64,000 nt of DNA from Saccharum officinarum. Lineage: Eukaryota; Streptophyta; Magnoliopsida; Poales; Poaceae. How positions within the stretch are numbered: the stretch's first letter is position 1; each line of letters begins with the position of its first letter. The stretch spans positions 72,183,737 to 72,247,736 of the forward strand of contig CM036170.1 of the NCBI GenBank assembly GCA_020631735.1, read 5' to 3'. Below the pieces are notes generated by a model that had not been told where the DNA came from, did no database searches, and worked only from the letters and a program-made list of their open reading frames with translations. This document shows, in pieces, positions 23,340-34,689 of this stretch. The translations under genes and the position numbers were made by a program.

Positions 23340-23777
23340 TTGGCTATAATAAAATTTGATGGTAGCCTGCCGTAAGATCCAAACTAGAGAACCATTGAGC
23401 GTGGGCTAACTCATCCAAAAAAATCCTCAATAATGGGCACCAGGTATCTGATCTTCATTGTAATAGCATTGTGTCGAAAATCAACACAAAAGTGTCAGGT
23501 AGAGTCCTTTTTCTTCAGCAGCAGAACAAATAAAGAGAAGGGGTAAGAACTCGACTGAATAATTCTAGACTCTCATGAATCTGTCATCCAGTTTGGTCCT
23601 TGATCACTGGAGGATAGCAATAGGGGTGCACAATGACAGGAATCACACCAGGAACCAAAGGAATCACGTGATCACAATCATGAGAAGGCAGAAGCTTATC
23701 CGGCTTCTCAAACACAGTGGAGAACTCGTCCAATAACTGTTGGAAGGCTGGTGGAAGGTTCAATAGAGTAGCAGGTT
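23340..23777 (-). pseudogene. Decayed Ty3/gypsy reverse transcriptase N-terminal fragment (block A)
   Basis: Minus-strand words such as FQQLLDEFSTVF, DHVIPLVPG and HPYCYPP match the linker and start of gypsy reverse transcriptase. Further downstream, about 23345-23530, broken frames read LLKKKDST, FCVDFR, IIEDF and SSLDL-like words. Stops and frameshifts break it. The LINE insertion at 23778 separates it from the protease-like part at 29105-29340. Confidence 0.75.
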
Positions 23778-23789
23778 CCGTCGCGAACA

Positions 23790-24943
23790 ACGTGTACTAC
23801 CGCATGTGCCCGTCGTCCATCGGTGCCATGATGCTCGTCTTCGACACCACCATCGAGCGCGACGTCGTGGCTGACTCCTGCCCCCATCCTCCACGACGGC
23901 GGCCAGCTCACCTTGGTGCGTTCAGAGGAGACGTACAACCGCTTCATGGCTACCCCGCGGTGGCTGGTGGCCATCTCCGCGATTGGCTTCCCCGCCGAGC
24001 ACTGGAACCCTGTGGGCATCCCTGCGGGGTTCCGAAAGATCGGCACCGTCGTGGAGATTGACCGCGACTGCCTCCTGGGCGACCACTCCTCCCTGCGCGT
24101 CGTGGTGGAGCGGGTCCGCACCACTGGCGTCCCCGACGACCTTCTAATCGGCAACCGTGGCGGCCTGGGCACGAGGTTCAGCATTGAGGTGCTGCACACC
24201 TGGCCTAAGGCCGAACAGCTCGACGCCCTTGGCCGCCTTCGCCCCTTCTTCCCCGGCAATGGTGGTGGGGGCCGCGACTTCGGCTTTGGCGGGAACGCCG
24301 GTCGCGCGGGGGCTGACCCTCCGATGTTTTTTGGGCCTCCCCCTCCTCCTAGGCCTCCGGCTTGGGACACCCCGTGGGCCGTGCTGCGGACCTAGACCAG
24401 GTGAATATGCCTATGCAGCTTGGGGGCCTTTTCAGCTTCCCGGCCTTTTCGGTGGGCTACATCACTACCTACCCCTTGGCCCCCCTGCCGCAGCTCCCCA
24501 TCGTTATCCACCTCGACATACTTGCTGCGCCCAATGCCGCCGCTCCGCTTCTCGCCATCACTTGGTACGAAGACGCGCTCGAGGTGCCACCACTGCCACC
24601 GTCGTCCCCGACCTTCCGTGCGCATTCCCCTCCTGCCCCGTGCCGCCAGCCGTGCAGGCGCACGCGGGTCAGGGGAGCGCCAACCAGAGCCAGCACCAGG
24701 CAGGCGGCCATCGGCCCCGCGAACTACGTTGACATGACTGCCCGTGCAGTCCAGCGCCGTGCCCTCCGCGACAACCTGGCGACCTGCTCTGAGGAGCTCA
24801 AGCGACAGGTATCCACCCGCAAGTTCCTCAAGCGCAAGACCCCTCTTGGGGCACTGGATCTTGGGCGTCTAGCCAAAGCGGTAGGACTGGGCTGCGCGGA
24901 CAAACGCGTTGTCTCCATTGCAGCTGCCACCGGCTGTGCCTAA
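23790..24943 (+). pseudogene. LINE ORF1 remainder (DUF4283-type), frameshifted
   Basis: A first frame (to about 23880) gives SIGAMMLVFDTTIERDVV. It is broken in a C-run near 23880, and the adjacent frame continues VRSEETYNRFMATPRWLVA, then IGFPAEHW, typical of the gag-like ORF1 of plant LINEs. After a stop at 24395 a third frame (24362-24943) holds a proline-rich segment and a basic C-terminus. No zinc knuckle is seen. Confidence 0.65.
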
Positions 24944-25172
24944 TGTTCTCGAGGCTGATTGCCTTCTGCGGTCGGCATCAGTGGCAGATGCCGAGAACGC
25001 GTAGTCTGGGGTGCCGTTTCCATTCGTTCCTCTGTGTCTGTAATGCAGTTTATTTGTCTGTCATTTCTTTTCCGTTTTCCTTGTATCAGTTTAGTCCTCG
25101 CCTACACCTCCTCCCTGGATTGCACATCCGGCTCGAGCTTGGTGTAGCGCTGAATGTTGTAAGCTGTCTCCC

Positions 25173-28100
25173 ATGAATCAAAATCGCCCCAGTTTCATCG
25201 TTCTGTCTTGGAATGTTCGTGGCCTCAGCAAATCTGACAAATGTGAAGTCGTTCGCAACTCTGTCTCCAACGCCTCCCCTTCTGTTGCCTGCTTCCAGGA
25301 AACTAAGCTCCCTGAGCTCAGCCATCCAAGTTTTCTCCCCCCTTTCCTTGACTCCTTCCATGACCTCCCCTCAGATGAAAGCAGAGGTGGTCTACTCATT
25401 GCCTGGAACAGCAGACTACTCACTGCCTCGTGCCCAGTGGCCAAACAACACTCATGCACCCTTACCTTCCGCTCCACCACCTCTGAACATGTCTTCGCTG
25501 TCACCAACATCTATGGCCCCTGTGACCACAGACTCTCCCAACCCTTCCTTGATGAGTTCTACTCCCTGGCACCCACACTCAAAGTTCCCTGGCTTGCCAT
25601 CGGTGATTTCAACTTGACCAGGAATCAAGAACACATCCCACTTTAATTTCTCCCTCGCTGAGATTTTCAATGACTCTATCCAGAAATCCAACCTCATTGA
25701 GCTTCCCCTCCTCGATCGATCATTCACTTGGAGCAGTGGCAGAGAATCTCCAACCCTAACCCGCATCGACCATGCCTTCATCAACATCCTCTTCAACAAC
25801 TCCTACCCTAACACCTCTTTACTCACTTCTCACCGCACTACCTCTGACCATGTCCCCCTCCTTGTCTCCATTGACTCTTCCATTCCCAAACCCAACCTTT
25901 TCCGCTTTGAGCGTTCTTGGCTGCTCCACCCAGATTTTCTACCCACCATCCTCCCATCCTGGAACGCCCCTCTGGTCCCTGACGATGCTGCTGGCGCACT
26001 GGCTGCTCGAACCAAAGCTGCAAGGGCCGCCTCAAAGGCCTGGTCGCGTAAGTCTCGCTCCCCTCCTCATTTCCTCCAAAACTGCAACTTTGTGGCCCTG
26101 CTGCTTGATCTGTTCGAAGAGTTCCGATTATTGTCTGCAGGAGAACGTTGCCTCCGTGAACGGTGTCAGGCTGCCGCTGCGCTATTCATCAACCAGCGGG
26201 CAGCCAGGTGGAAGCAGCACGGCAAGTGTCGTGCGGTCAAAGAAGGCGACTCCAACACACGCTACTTCCACGCACGGGCCACCATCCGCCGCCGACAGTG
26301 CCAAATTCGACAGATCGTGATCGATGGAGTTCCTCTCATTGCTCATGGCGACAAGGTGTCCGCACTGACAGAATACTACACTATGCTCCTGGGTCGTGGA
26401 AGTCCAGGGCGTTGGCACTTTGATGTCCACGACATCTACAGCTCCATGCCTACCGCGGATGCCCAACTACTAGTGGCCCCGTTCACTGCCTCTGAAGCCC
26501 TGCAGGTTGTGCGCTCCATGAACATCAACAGCGCCCCGGGGCCTGATGGATTTGGTCCAGCCTGGTATGTTGCTACATGGGAAACTGTCCGCCCTTATGT
26601 GATGAGGCTACTAGCGGCTTTCCATTCCAACAATGTCGACCTTGGCCGCATAAACCGAGCTCACATTGTCCTGCTGCCCAAGAAAGAAGCTGCTATTGTC
26701 CCTGGCGACTTCAGACCAATCTCGCTACAAAACTGCTTTGTGAAGATCATCTCCAAAATCTTGACAACACGGTTGCAAAAACAGATTCAACGCTTAATTG
26801 ACATCGACCAGACAGGTTTTCTGAAAGGGCGCTCTATTTCTAAGAACTTCATATATTCCACAGAGCCGGTGCAGTGCTGTCATAAGAGGAAGAAACCTAC
26901 TTTGGTACTAAAACTCGACTTCTCCAAAGCATTTGACTCAGTCTCATGGGACAGCCTTCTAGAAATTCTGGATGCCCGAGGATTCCCTCACCCCCCCACT
27001 TGGTGTGGCTGGATGCGCCTCCTCCTGAGCTCTTCACGCTCTGTCGTTGTGGTCAATGGATGCCCAGGTCCTTGGTTCACCTGCAAGCGCGGTCTCAGGA
27101 AGGAGACGCCCTCTCACCCTATTTGTTCCTGTTGGTAGCTGATGTCCTACAACGATACATCAAAAGTTTGGGAACTGTGAGACACCCGCTGGTTGATGAA
27201 GCCTGTCCAATCCTTCAATATGCAGATGACACGCTGATCTTGGTCCGAGCTGAACTGCAAGATGTCATGAATTTGAAGTCTATTCTTGATAATTTTGCCA
27301 TAGCTACTGGTCTGCACATCAATTTCCACAAGAGCACTGCTGTTCCAATGCATGTAGATGCCAATCTCTTGCCTCAGTTGTTACAGGCCCTTCAATGTCA
27401 ACAAGCCACCTTCCCTCAAGTGTACCTAGGGCTTTCTCTGTCCAACACTAAATTGAACCTTCAAGCTTTCACTCCCCTGATTGCTAAAGTCGATCAGAGG
27501 CTATCAGGATGGCAGTCCGCTCTTCTAAACAAAGCTGGGCGTTCCGTCTTGATAAACTCTGTCTTGGATGGCATGGTCACACACACCATGGCGGCCATCG
27601 CCTTGCCGCCGGGCATCCTGGGAAAATTGGAGAGCAAGCGCAGAGCCTTCCTTTGGTCCGGCAAATCAAAAACTAAGGGGGCCTGCTGCCTAGTCGCGTG
27701 GGACGTAGCCCTGAAGCCATGATCTGAAGGTGGTCTTGGAGTGAAGAACCTAGCCACTGTTAACTCGTGTCTCTTACTGAAACTCCTCCATAGGCTACAT
27801 CATCCAGGTGATTCCTCCTGGGCAGCTTGGGCAAGATAGAGAGTTGATCTAGCAACAATGACGGGTCTTGGTGGATCACATTGGGACACCCTTGCCTCCA
27901 TCCTCCCTGCCTACAGATGCATCACCACTGTTACTGTCAGGGATGACAATTCCACTTCGTTCTGGGAAGATAGATGGCTTACCGATCTGCCCCTCCGCGC
28001 CAAATTCCCAGTACTCTACAGCCACAGTTCCAACAACTCGGTCACAGTCTGTGCTGTCATCCAGCAAGGTCTCTGAAGTTTCTTGGTTCTTCGTCTGACC

Positions 28101-28744
28101 CCGGCAGCTGTGTCGGAGTACATTATAATTGAGGGTATGATCTCCTCTGTCTCCCTCACTCCAGGTGAAGATGTCCGATCAAGCATGTTTGAGAAGAAGA
28201 ATGGCTACCTGGACAGTGCTCTGATTTACAGAACGTCTACCTGCTCGGGAGTGAAATCGCCAGGTTATCAGTTCATATGGCGCAGCCACGCCCCACCAAA
28301 AGTCAAATTCTTTGGATGGCTGCTTCTTCAGAACAGGCTGCAGTGCCGGGTAAACCTCCTCAGGAAAAGGATTATCGAGGAGGACGTCTGCCCTATTGTT
28401 AGAGTGCCCCTGAGAATGAAGATCATATGTTCCGCGACTGCTCCTTTGCTGTTGTCTTTTGGATGAAGCTAGGTGTCGATGTTGCCTCCATCCCTGACAC
28501 AACCCGGCTCTGGGAGATCAGTAGACCAAACACTGTCCCCCACCAGCTCTTCCCCACCCTCATCCTACTATGCTGTTGGCAACTCTGGAAGCACCGCCAT
28601 GGTGTGGTATTCCGAAGCGAAGTCCCAAACTTGGACCGTGTGCTCGTCGCCTGCAAGGAGGACTGCAGACTCTGGAGTCACCGCTTCCCACGTCGTCTAA
28701 CCCACATCTCGAATAGCTGGTGTAGTTTGTTCTCGATGAATTAA
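25173..28744 (+). pseudogene. LINE ORF2: endonuclease, reverse transcriptase, zf-RVT; broken
   Basis: The N-terminal exonuclease-endonuclease-phosphatase domain begins at 25173 with WNVRGL, QETK, IYGP and GDFN motifs. A frame break follows HIPL at 25646. The reverse transcriptase frame runs to 27138 (FRPISLQN, LDFSKAFDSV, GRSISKNF). Another frameshift near 27110 moves to a frame with GDALSPYLF and the catalytic YADD (about 27220-27231). A stop at 27722 and others (27838, 28074) follow. The end carries APPKVKFFGWLLL and WQLWKHR words of the zf-RVT region. Typical ORF2 length is about 1200-1300 residues, which fits the total span. Confidence 0.85.
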
Positions 28745-28946
28745 GCTCGCTTCCCCTCTGTAATTTTTGCTACTCAGGCCACTGGCCATGTACTAAACTT
28801 CCCGGTGCCCCGGCACCGTCCATCACCGGCTAGCCGGAATCAATGGAGAAAAATTCAGGTGGGGTCCCTCAACCCCTCCGGTGATTGCCTCAAAATAGAG
28901 TAGCAGGTTGTCAAAACCCATAACAGTACATACAGACACCACCTAT

Positions 28947-29072
28947 GCCTTGTTTGGATACATGTGTATTCACCTCAATGCACATGTGTTGGAGTAGAAT
29001 GGAATGAAATTTAGTTCAATTCCATTTCAACACATGTGAATTAAGGTGAATACATGTGCATCTAAATAAGGC
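28947..29072 (+). mobile_element. Palindromic MITE in block A
   Basis: GCCTTGTTTGGATACATGTG and CATGTGCATCTAAATAAGGC are terminal inverted repeats and the interior is nearly self-complementary (ACACATGTG and AATTCCATTTC words). The counterpart in block B is at about 62154-62279. Confidence 0.7.
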
Positions 29073-29104
29073 CTGAGCCATTTGGAAGCAAGGAAGAGAA
29101 GTCC

Positions 29105-29340
29105 TGCAACAATATCTGAGTTCCTTGATAAGGCAGCAGCATCCATCTTTCAATCCAATGAACCTACATTGGACTATAGGACTTCAGCCAGTCCATTCCC
29201 AAAATTAAGTCATAGCTATTTAGAGGAAGAACTCTCATATTAGAACAGAAGGAATAGCCCTACACTTGCCACAGCCTAGACAAACTAAGTACATGATAAA
29301 CGAGCACCATCAGCCCACTTGAACAGACACCGGAAAAGGC
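29105..29340 (-). pseudogene. Decayed gypsy protease-like fragment (block A)
   Basis: It matches 62280-62569, where the minus strand reads NSYDLILGMDWLKSYSPM, a retropepsin C-terminal signature. In the duplicated block this lies just upstream (minus strand) of the reverse transcriptase fragment, the normal gypsy order. Confidence 0.6.
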
Positions 29341-30076
29341 AAAGGTGAAATCCCAGTACAAGTTTGTGTCAATGTAGCACTGAGAAAGGTGTGAGAACTA
29401 ATAAAATCCGCCAAAATCAGCATAGAGTTTGCCTTGAATGGTACAGTACCTTAGAGCATGCTTCCCAACGACGGTAGCCACAGAAATAGCAATGAGCGGT
29501 TGGTCCGCAGATTCAGAGACTTGTTTAGATTCAGGCGTCACTTCAGCTATCTGATGAAACAAATCCCCAAACTCCTAATAGCATGTAATTGCACTACTGC
29601 AGGACAGACATGATTGGACCAAAACTTTCCTCTGTCATGACAGTGGACAAGCAGCGAAAGGAAAGCATAAATTTTTTGGGACTGACTAGACATCTTGTGG
29701 TAGATTTTTTTTGTTTGATGTCTTTCACTTTTTCAGCAAATCAAAAGTTGCCACGTGACATGTCACACACAACAAAGATAAAAGAAAATACAACTCATAT
29801 ACGTCACATGACAACTTCTGAAAAGATTTTGATGTATGTTATCTTCCACTTTCAAAAAATCAAAATCTGACTTGACAAAAAAATACAAAAAAATACAGCA
29901 CATGTACAGCACGTACCCAGCCAAAAGGAACATCTTACAGAATATAACACATATACACCGAGAACAAATAGAAAATCACAAAACATGTGAAGGAGAGTAG
30001 CACTCGCAGAGAGCAGTAGAGCACATTCTGTGGAGCAGAATACAAAGAGTGCTGAAAACAATAACATACAGATAGC

Positions 30077-30379
30077 TCACAGGATGATTTCAAGCAACAA
30101 CTGCAGATAACGAGCGGACGCGGACGCGGACGCCATTGGTGCCGCCATTGCCGACAACGCCTCAACCACTGCCTTCAACAACGCCGCTGCCGCCACCGCT
30201 GCCGATAACACCACAGCCTCTCCAGTCGATAAAACTGCTGCCGTCGCCGTTGCTAACAACTCTGCAGCCGCCGCAGCCAACGATGCCACTATGCCACTGC
30301 CGCAGCCGCCGCCACCGCCGATAGCACCACAGTCGCCGAGCTCCGCCGCCGCCGGACGACGCAACCGTACGCGATTCAA
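30077..30379 (-). other. Ala/Gly-rich GC-rich frame; possible first exon of a minus-strand gene
   Basis: A low-complexity GC-rich stretch built from GCC/GCT-type codons. On the minus strand an ATG frame ends next to CATCCTGTGAGC, which has a good splice donor (GTGAGC, near 30083-30078). It could be the 5' exon of the SRL2-like gene, with block A and the LINE in the intron, or only a repeat. I see no other support. Confidence 0.3.
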
Positions 30380-30640
30380 GTAGAACTAGCGAGGAACTTC
30401 GTGTGTCATACGTACGAAATGAAAACAACAAAACCTACATGGGCCGACAGAACTGAAGATACTGGCCCATTATACATACGCAAGCTTGTATCTCTACTGT
30501 AATGCACCAATCAAAATTATGCTAGGTCTTCCCAAGAAAATGTTTCTCGCTGAGAGCTTTCAACCATTATACACATAGGAAAATACACACAGAAATCCGT
30601 CTTCATTAGAATAAGGGCTACTAAAACACCTAAATCAAAT
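30380..30640. other. Intergenic, no gene seen
   Basis: AT-rich spacer between two GC-rich patches. Confidence 0.3.
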
Positions 30641-31150
30641 CCGATGGGCACGGTTCGATGTGTGAAGCTAGGCTTCTCACCCACCTTCTCACCCCCGCAC
30701 CCCCGCGCCCTCCTCGCACTTCAACGCACACACCAGAGCAGGGTTCGAAGGCTGGCAACACAGAATTAAAAAAGAAAAAATCTTCCTCTCCCCCGCTCCC
30801 GCTGCACCTCTCAATCCCCAATCCCGCGCCGCCGCTGATCCTGCCAGGACGCCCTATCTTCGGCCGTTCCGATCTGCCCGCCGCCACTACCGCCATTGGC
30901 CACTTGGACTGGCGTAGACCCCCGCTGCCGCCGCCCGAGCCACGCCGCGGCATCCTTCTGAGCCTCTGTCTGCTGCCTTTGGGGGCCTCTGACCACGTGG
31001 CCGCTGGGAGCGCTGCCGTCGGGGCGGGGCCATCGTCGCCAGCGCACGAGCGGCCGTGGGCTCGGGCCATAGCTGCGCGGGAGGGAGGAGTGGGCGCCAG
31101 GATCAGGTCTTGATTCGATCCAGAACGATACGGGCGGGCGGTGGCTCGAG
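30641..31150. promoter_or_regulatory. GC/CT-rich promoter or 5' UTR-like island
   Basis: Rich in CCGCC and CTCTCC words, as in 5' leaders of grass genes. It precedes an ATG at 31152 (MNKLLEELAKGLMCLE, minus any known match). ORFs on both strands across the island have no recognisable domain. Confidence 0.35.
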
Positions 31151-33640
31151 GATGAACAAGCTGCTCGAGGAGCTCGCCAAGGGGCTCATGTGCCTCGAAT
31201 GTGTGAGAGATCGGCCAAACTGGTGATGTCGGGGGTGGGCGGAACCTGCCGTGCCTATGTCGTTGTCAGCACCACTCATGTGTACGTCCTCATCGGTACT
31301 GCTCATGTGTGGCAGATGAGCTCCTATTCCTTCAGACGCCCTATGTTCAGTGTCGGAGCTTGTAGTCCAACCCCTATGGCATTACAACGTGGATTGATTG
31401 AGATAAGGAAGTGTGAAATTTCCCTTTAACCTTCCTATGTATTTTATTAATGGAAAAAGATCGTGTGGCCTTGGTTATAGGTGTCGAAGGAAATTGTTTG
31501 CATGCTTCATGGTATATGGATGTCGTAGATCCTACTCTGTTCATTGTTTCCCTCACGCCTCGCGAGTTTAGTTTAGTTGCTTGACTTTTGTTACATTCGT
31601 TTTGAGGCATACAAAAGGTTTTGGTGTGCAAACCTGGTACTCTGAAAACATACAAAAAGTTTTGAGGCAAAAATATACGTCACTTGATGGATGGTGTAGT
31701 TTATGGATGGAATACTATTTTTCTTATTACTGTAATCCTTACTCTTTGAAGGCCTAATGATTTTATGGTCTGTGTTTTGAAGATGCGAAGTTCTGAGCTA
31801 ATTGAAGTTAGTGTCCCAAGTTTTATGATCCCTTCAGCTTTCATTTATCTGTATGAGAATAATCATGGTTCATCAGAAGTAACGCATTTCAATTTTATGA
31901 GTTCCTGGATTGATAAGGCAAGTTGGTTGGGTTGGTTTGCTTCTGGTGAAAGTGTTGTGAGTTGATTTCTCGGATTCCTTGACTCCAAAGTTTCCATGTC
32001 TGTAAGTTCTGTCCTGAATTCAATTGTTGTCTGTTTTCTTTCAGTAATTCAGGTAGACATTCAAGATTTTGTTTTTCGAATCCTTCTTTCCACGTGCAGT
32101 TTGGTTCAATTAGTAGGACAAGAATTGTCATATCTGCAAGGAGTAATTAGCTCGCAGTCGATATTGCTAGGAGTAATAAGCTAGCAATTGGTATTGCAAG
32201 ATCACTAGCAACCAGGTATTGTACTACCAAGGTCACTGATGCATATATTTTTTTCAATTCATTTTTTTGATTGTAGTGAAGAGTCTCTATGGACATCAAT
32301 TCATCACAATGGCGGTAGGACATGATGTCCTTGTATCCCCGTGATGAGCCTTCACCTGACTAAATAGCAGGTTCGGTCTGAATATCACAGTCTATCATAA
32401 TTTGTTTTTTTTGCTTGCTATATGTTATGTCTTTGTCCAAGTGTTTTGAAATTGAATTTTTTTCTTGCAGGATGATGGACAAGCAACAACAAGCCAGTGT
32501 TATTCTGCGACTTCAATTTGATTATCGCGCAGCTTGCTGTTAGCATAGTCAGGGTCTGATCAAGCGTAATGGGAGAAGCTCTAAATAATTAATAGAATTT
32601 ATTCTTCTCAAGTTCAGACGGTGGAACGATCCATATATATTGTTTTGTGTTTGCCTGAAAATAGTTCATCTATTCTCGTTTTTCTATGTACTACTAGATA
32701 TATTATTTGTAGTTGATCCACAAGTTGGAAGCTGGATGCATGAGAAAAATCAAACCTGTTTGCGAGGGGGAAGAAATTAGCAGCTCTTCCATTCGGTTGG
32801 AACAAATGAAAGTAACATTCTAAATTTACAACCTTCATCAGTAGTATTGCAAGAAGTTGATTGCTTTTCTGGATTCTTGTTCTAAGCTACTATTATATTT
32901 GCCTATTTCTGGCAGGGCATGTTAAGTGATACATCAAATGTTGAATCGGGATCTGATGTTGATGATTTTGGTCCATCATTTGTTCAGAAAATTTCGGACT
33001 ATTGTTGCTTGACTCTAGTTCATGAGGAAGTAAGTTTATCCATTTGCCTTTGTTCTTACAGTTGGATCTGATTTTCCCAGTGCTACAGTTGGATCTCTTG
33101 CCAGCTTTGTTCAGGTATCCTGAATTGTGGGTTGACATCATCTTTCTATTTTTCTACATATTTTAGTTTCATGAAGCATATAAACACAAGTTTGCTGATT
33201 TCGTCCCTCCACTTTCTGCACTAGAGTACCACTTGTCTCCATTGAGTAACCCTTTGATAAATATAACTGGGAGCACTCAAAAAAAATGACCACTCTAGAG
33301 CATGCTGCGGGTCCTAGGAAGGTCCGCCTTCCACGACACAGCGCTCACCTCCGACGAAGACTTGTGCTATCTCAGCAGTGAGGTGAGATAGCGATTTGAG
33401 AGATTTATCTCCCTTTGTTCTCAATTTCGGTCTTGGAAATGTAATGAGCATGTCCAATTTCGCCGTCAGATGTTCTTGTGAATCTAATCCGTGTCAATTG
33501 TGGTGCAGTGGAGATGCAACATGGCCTTAACTGACTACTGATGAATATTCAGACAGAGACGATGATTTTGGTGTTGCTGGTTTTGACCCAAAGTGGAGAC
33601 ATGAGCTTATCAAGGCAGTTTAACCCTCAGAACCTATAAA
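31151..33640 (+). pseudogene. Exon-like fragments of an unrecognised gene, plus strand
   Basis: Several stretches look like exons with splice-like borders, each short: 31152-about 31200 (MNKLLEELAKGLM), 31781-31918 (MRSSELIEVSVPSF to FMSSWIDK), 32914-33029 (GMLSDTSNVESGSD to LTLVHEE followed by GTAAG), about 33303-33380 (HDTALTSDEDLCYLSSE followed by GTGAG) and about 33548-33618 (DDDFGVAGFDPKWRHELIK). They do not join into one clean frame by eye and I recognise no family. They may be a decayed gene, a captured gene fragment, or a real gene whose exons I mis-set. Confidence 0.35.
32138..32200 (+). repeat. Tandem duplication of about 32 bp
   Basis: GGAGTAATTAGCTCGCAG and GGAGTAATAAGCTAGCAA, each followed by a GATATTG or GGTATTG word, lie next to each other. 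Confidence 0.5.
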
Positions 33641-34600
33641 AATTTCATGGATATGTGCTCATTCTTTTCATGGAGCAGCTTGCTTGCCAGTTTTCAGCTA
33701 CAGGTTTTAGAAACTGCACTTCAAATTTGAATAGAATTAACTTTGGATTTAATGTAGCCCGTAACGTTAGCATGGACAAATATACTAGTAGAGGAAAAAA
33801 AAGACAGAACGTTAACAGACATTTGATATACACAAAAGTGGAAGATCGCAAGAAATCGGCCGGCAGATATTTAGAAATTCCGAATTTTTCTACGGCAACG
33901 TTTCAAAAAGAAATCTACAGCGTTGACCATATACGCCTTGGACCGTGTGCTCGGTAAAATGCATAAATATTTGGAGATGGCCCAAAATCCAGTAATACGT
34001 GGGCCGTGGGCTGACGAAACGACAAGCGGAGCCACAGGCTGGTCTCAGCCTCATAAGTTCAAAGGCCGTTCGGTTCTCAAGATTTGGGCCTACAATCATC
34101 AAACTGGTCGTTCATGATGGCCCGTTACTGCTTGATTGCCTACGCCTTACCATTCCATGCAGGACTGAGGTTGCTGCTACTGTAAACATGCTTTGGATGG
34201 AAATGTAAGCACGTTCCCTGTCTAAGTGCATAGGGGTTGGGAGATCCACCAGAAAGAAAAGTATTGCGTGCCGGTTTATGATTTGCTCAAAGAGAGCGGA
34301 ACAACAGGCACGGCCCATGAAGATGTGGCTCTGGCGACCCGACGTCCTGAGTTCTGACGATTTTCTGCCCAGCTTTGCCGCTCCGAATTCCGTCGTTGTA
34401 AATGGGCCAAACGTTCATCTACTATTATTAACAATAGGCTGTAATTCTGTAATATACTAGTACTAGTCAGTCAGTAACATACGTAATGTGCAGACTTTTC
34501 TACTACGCTAGCTTTGTGGGGATGGTAAAATGGAATTAATCTATGCAGCAGTAGCCGATATGTACAATTGTACAAACAATACAGACAATCAGAGACTGCT
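33641..34600. other. Intergenic, no gene seen
   Basis: Mixed sequence with unrelated short ORFs on both strands and no domain or splice pattern that I can support. Confidence 0.3.
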
Positions 34601-34689
34601 CAGTTGGTACAAAACACAGCGTGGAAGCTTCGCACTTCACTGAAAGAATAGCCATCGTTCCCACACACTAGAATATTCTACAGATACGT

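Larger units (their letters stand above)
23778..28893 (+). mobile_element. 5'-truncated L1-type LINE retrotransposon
   Basis: AATAGAGTAGCAGGTT flanks it directly (23762-23777 and 28894-28909). The paired locus at 62101-62116 has one copy and no insert. Order on the plus strand: ORF1 remainder, then ORF2 with endonuclease, reverse transcriptase and a zinc-finger-like RT C-terminal region. The 3' end is CTCAAAA with no long poly(A). The 5' end begins inside ORF1, so it is truncated. Several frameshifts and stops make it inactive. Confidence 0.92.
20877..30048. repeat. Duplicated block, copy A (about 4.04 kb plus a 5.1-kb LINE)
   Basis: From TTGATCACTGGTGC at 20877 to GAGCAGAATACAAAGA at 30048 this matches 59220-63237 almost base for base once the LINE insertion (with one target copy, 5132 bp) is removed. 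The identity looks to be in the high nineties by eye, mostly transitions. The block contains a GC-rich core (22310-22670), a decayed gypsy pol fragment on the minus strand and two MITEs. No LTRs or terminal inverted repeats are visible at its ends, so its class is unknown. Confidence 0.9.

Noticed and set aside
20877..30048. Block A/B as a Helitron
   Set aside because: The minus-strand start is compatible with TC, but the other end (GTGATCAA) is not a CTRR terminus and no hairpin was found. Class left open.
30658..31113. A 151-residue ORF and the 146-residue ORF opposite it
   Set aside because: Both come from a GC/CT-rich leader-like island; low complexity and no domain.
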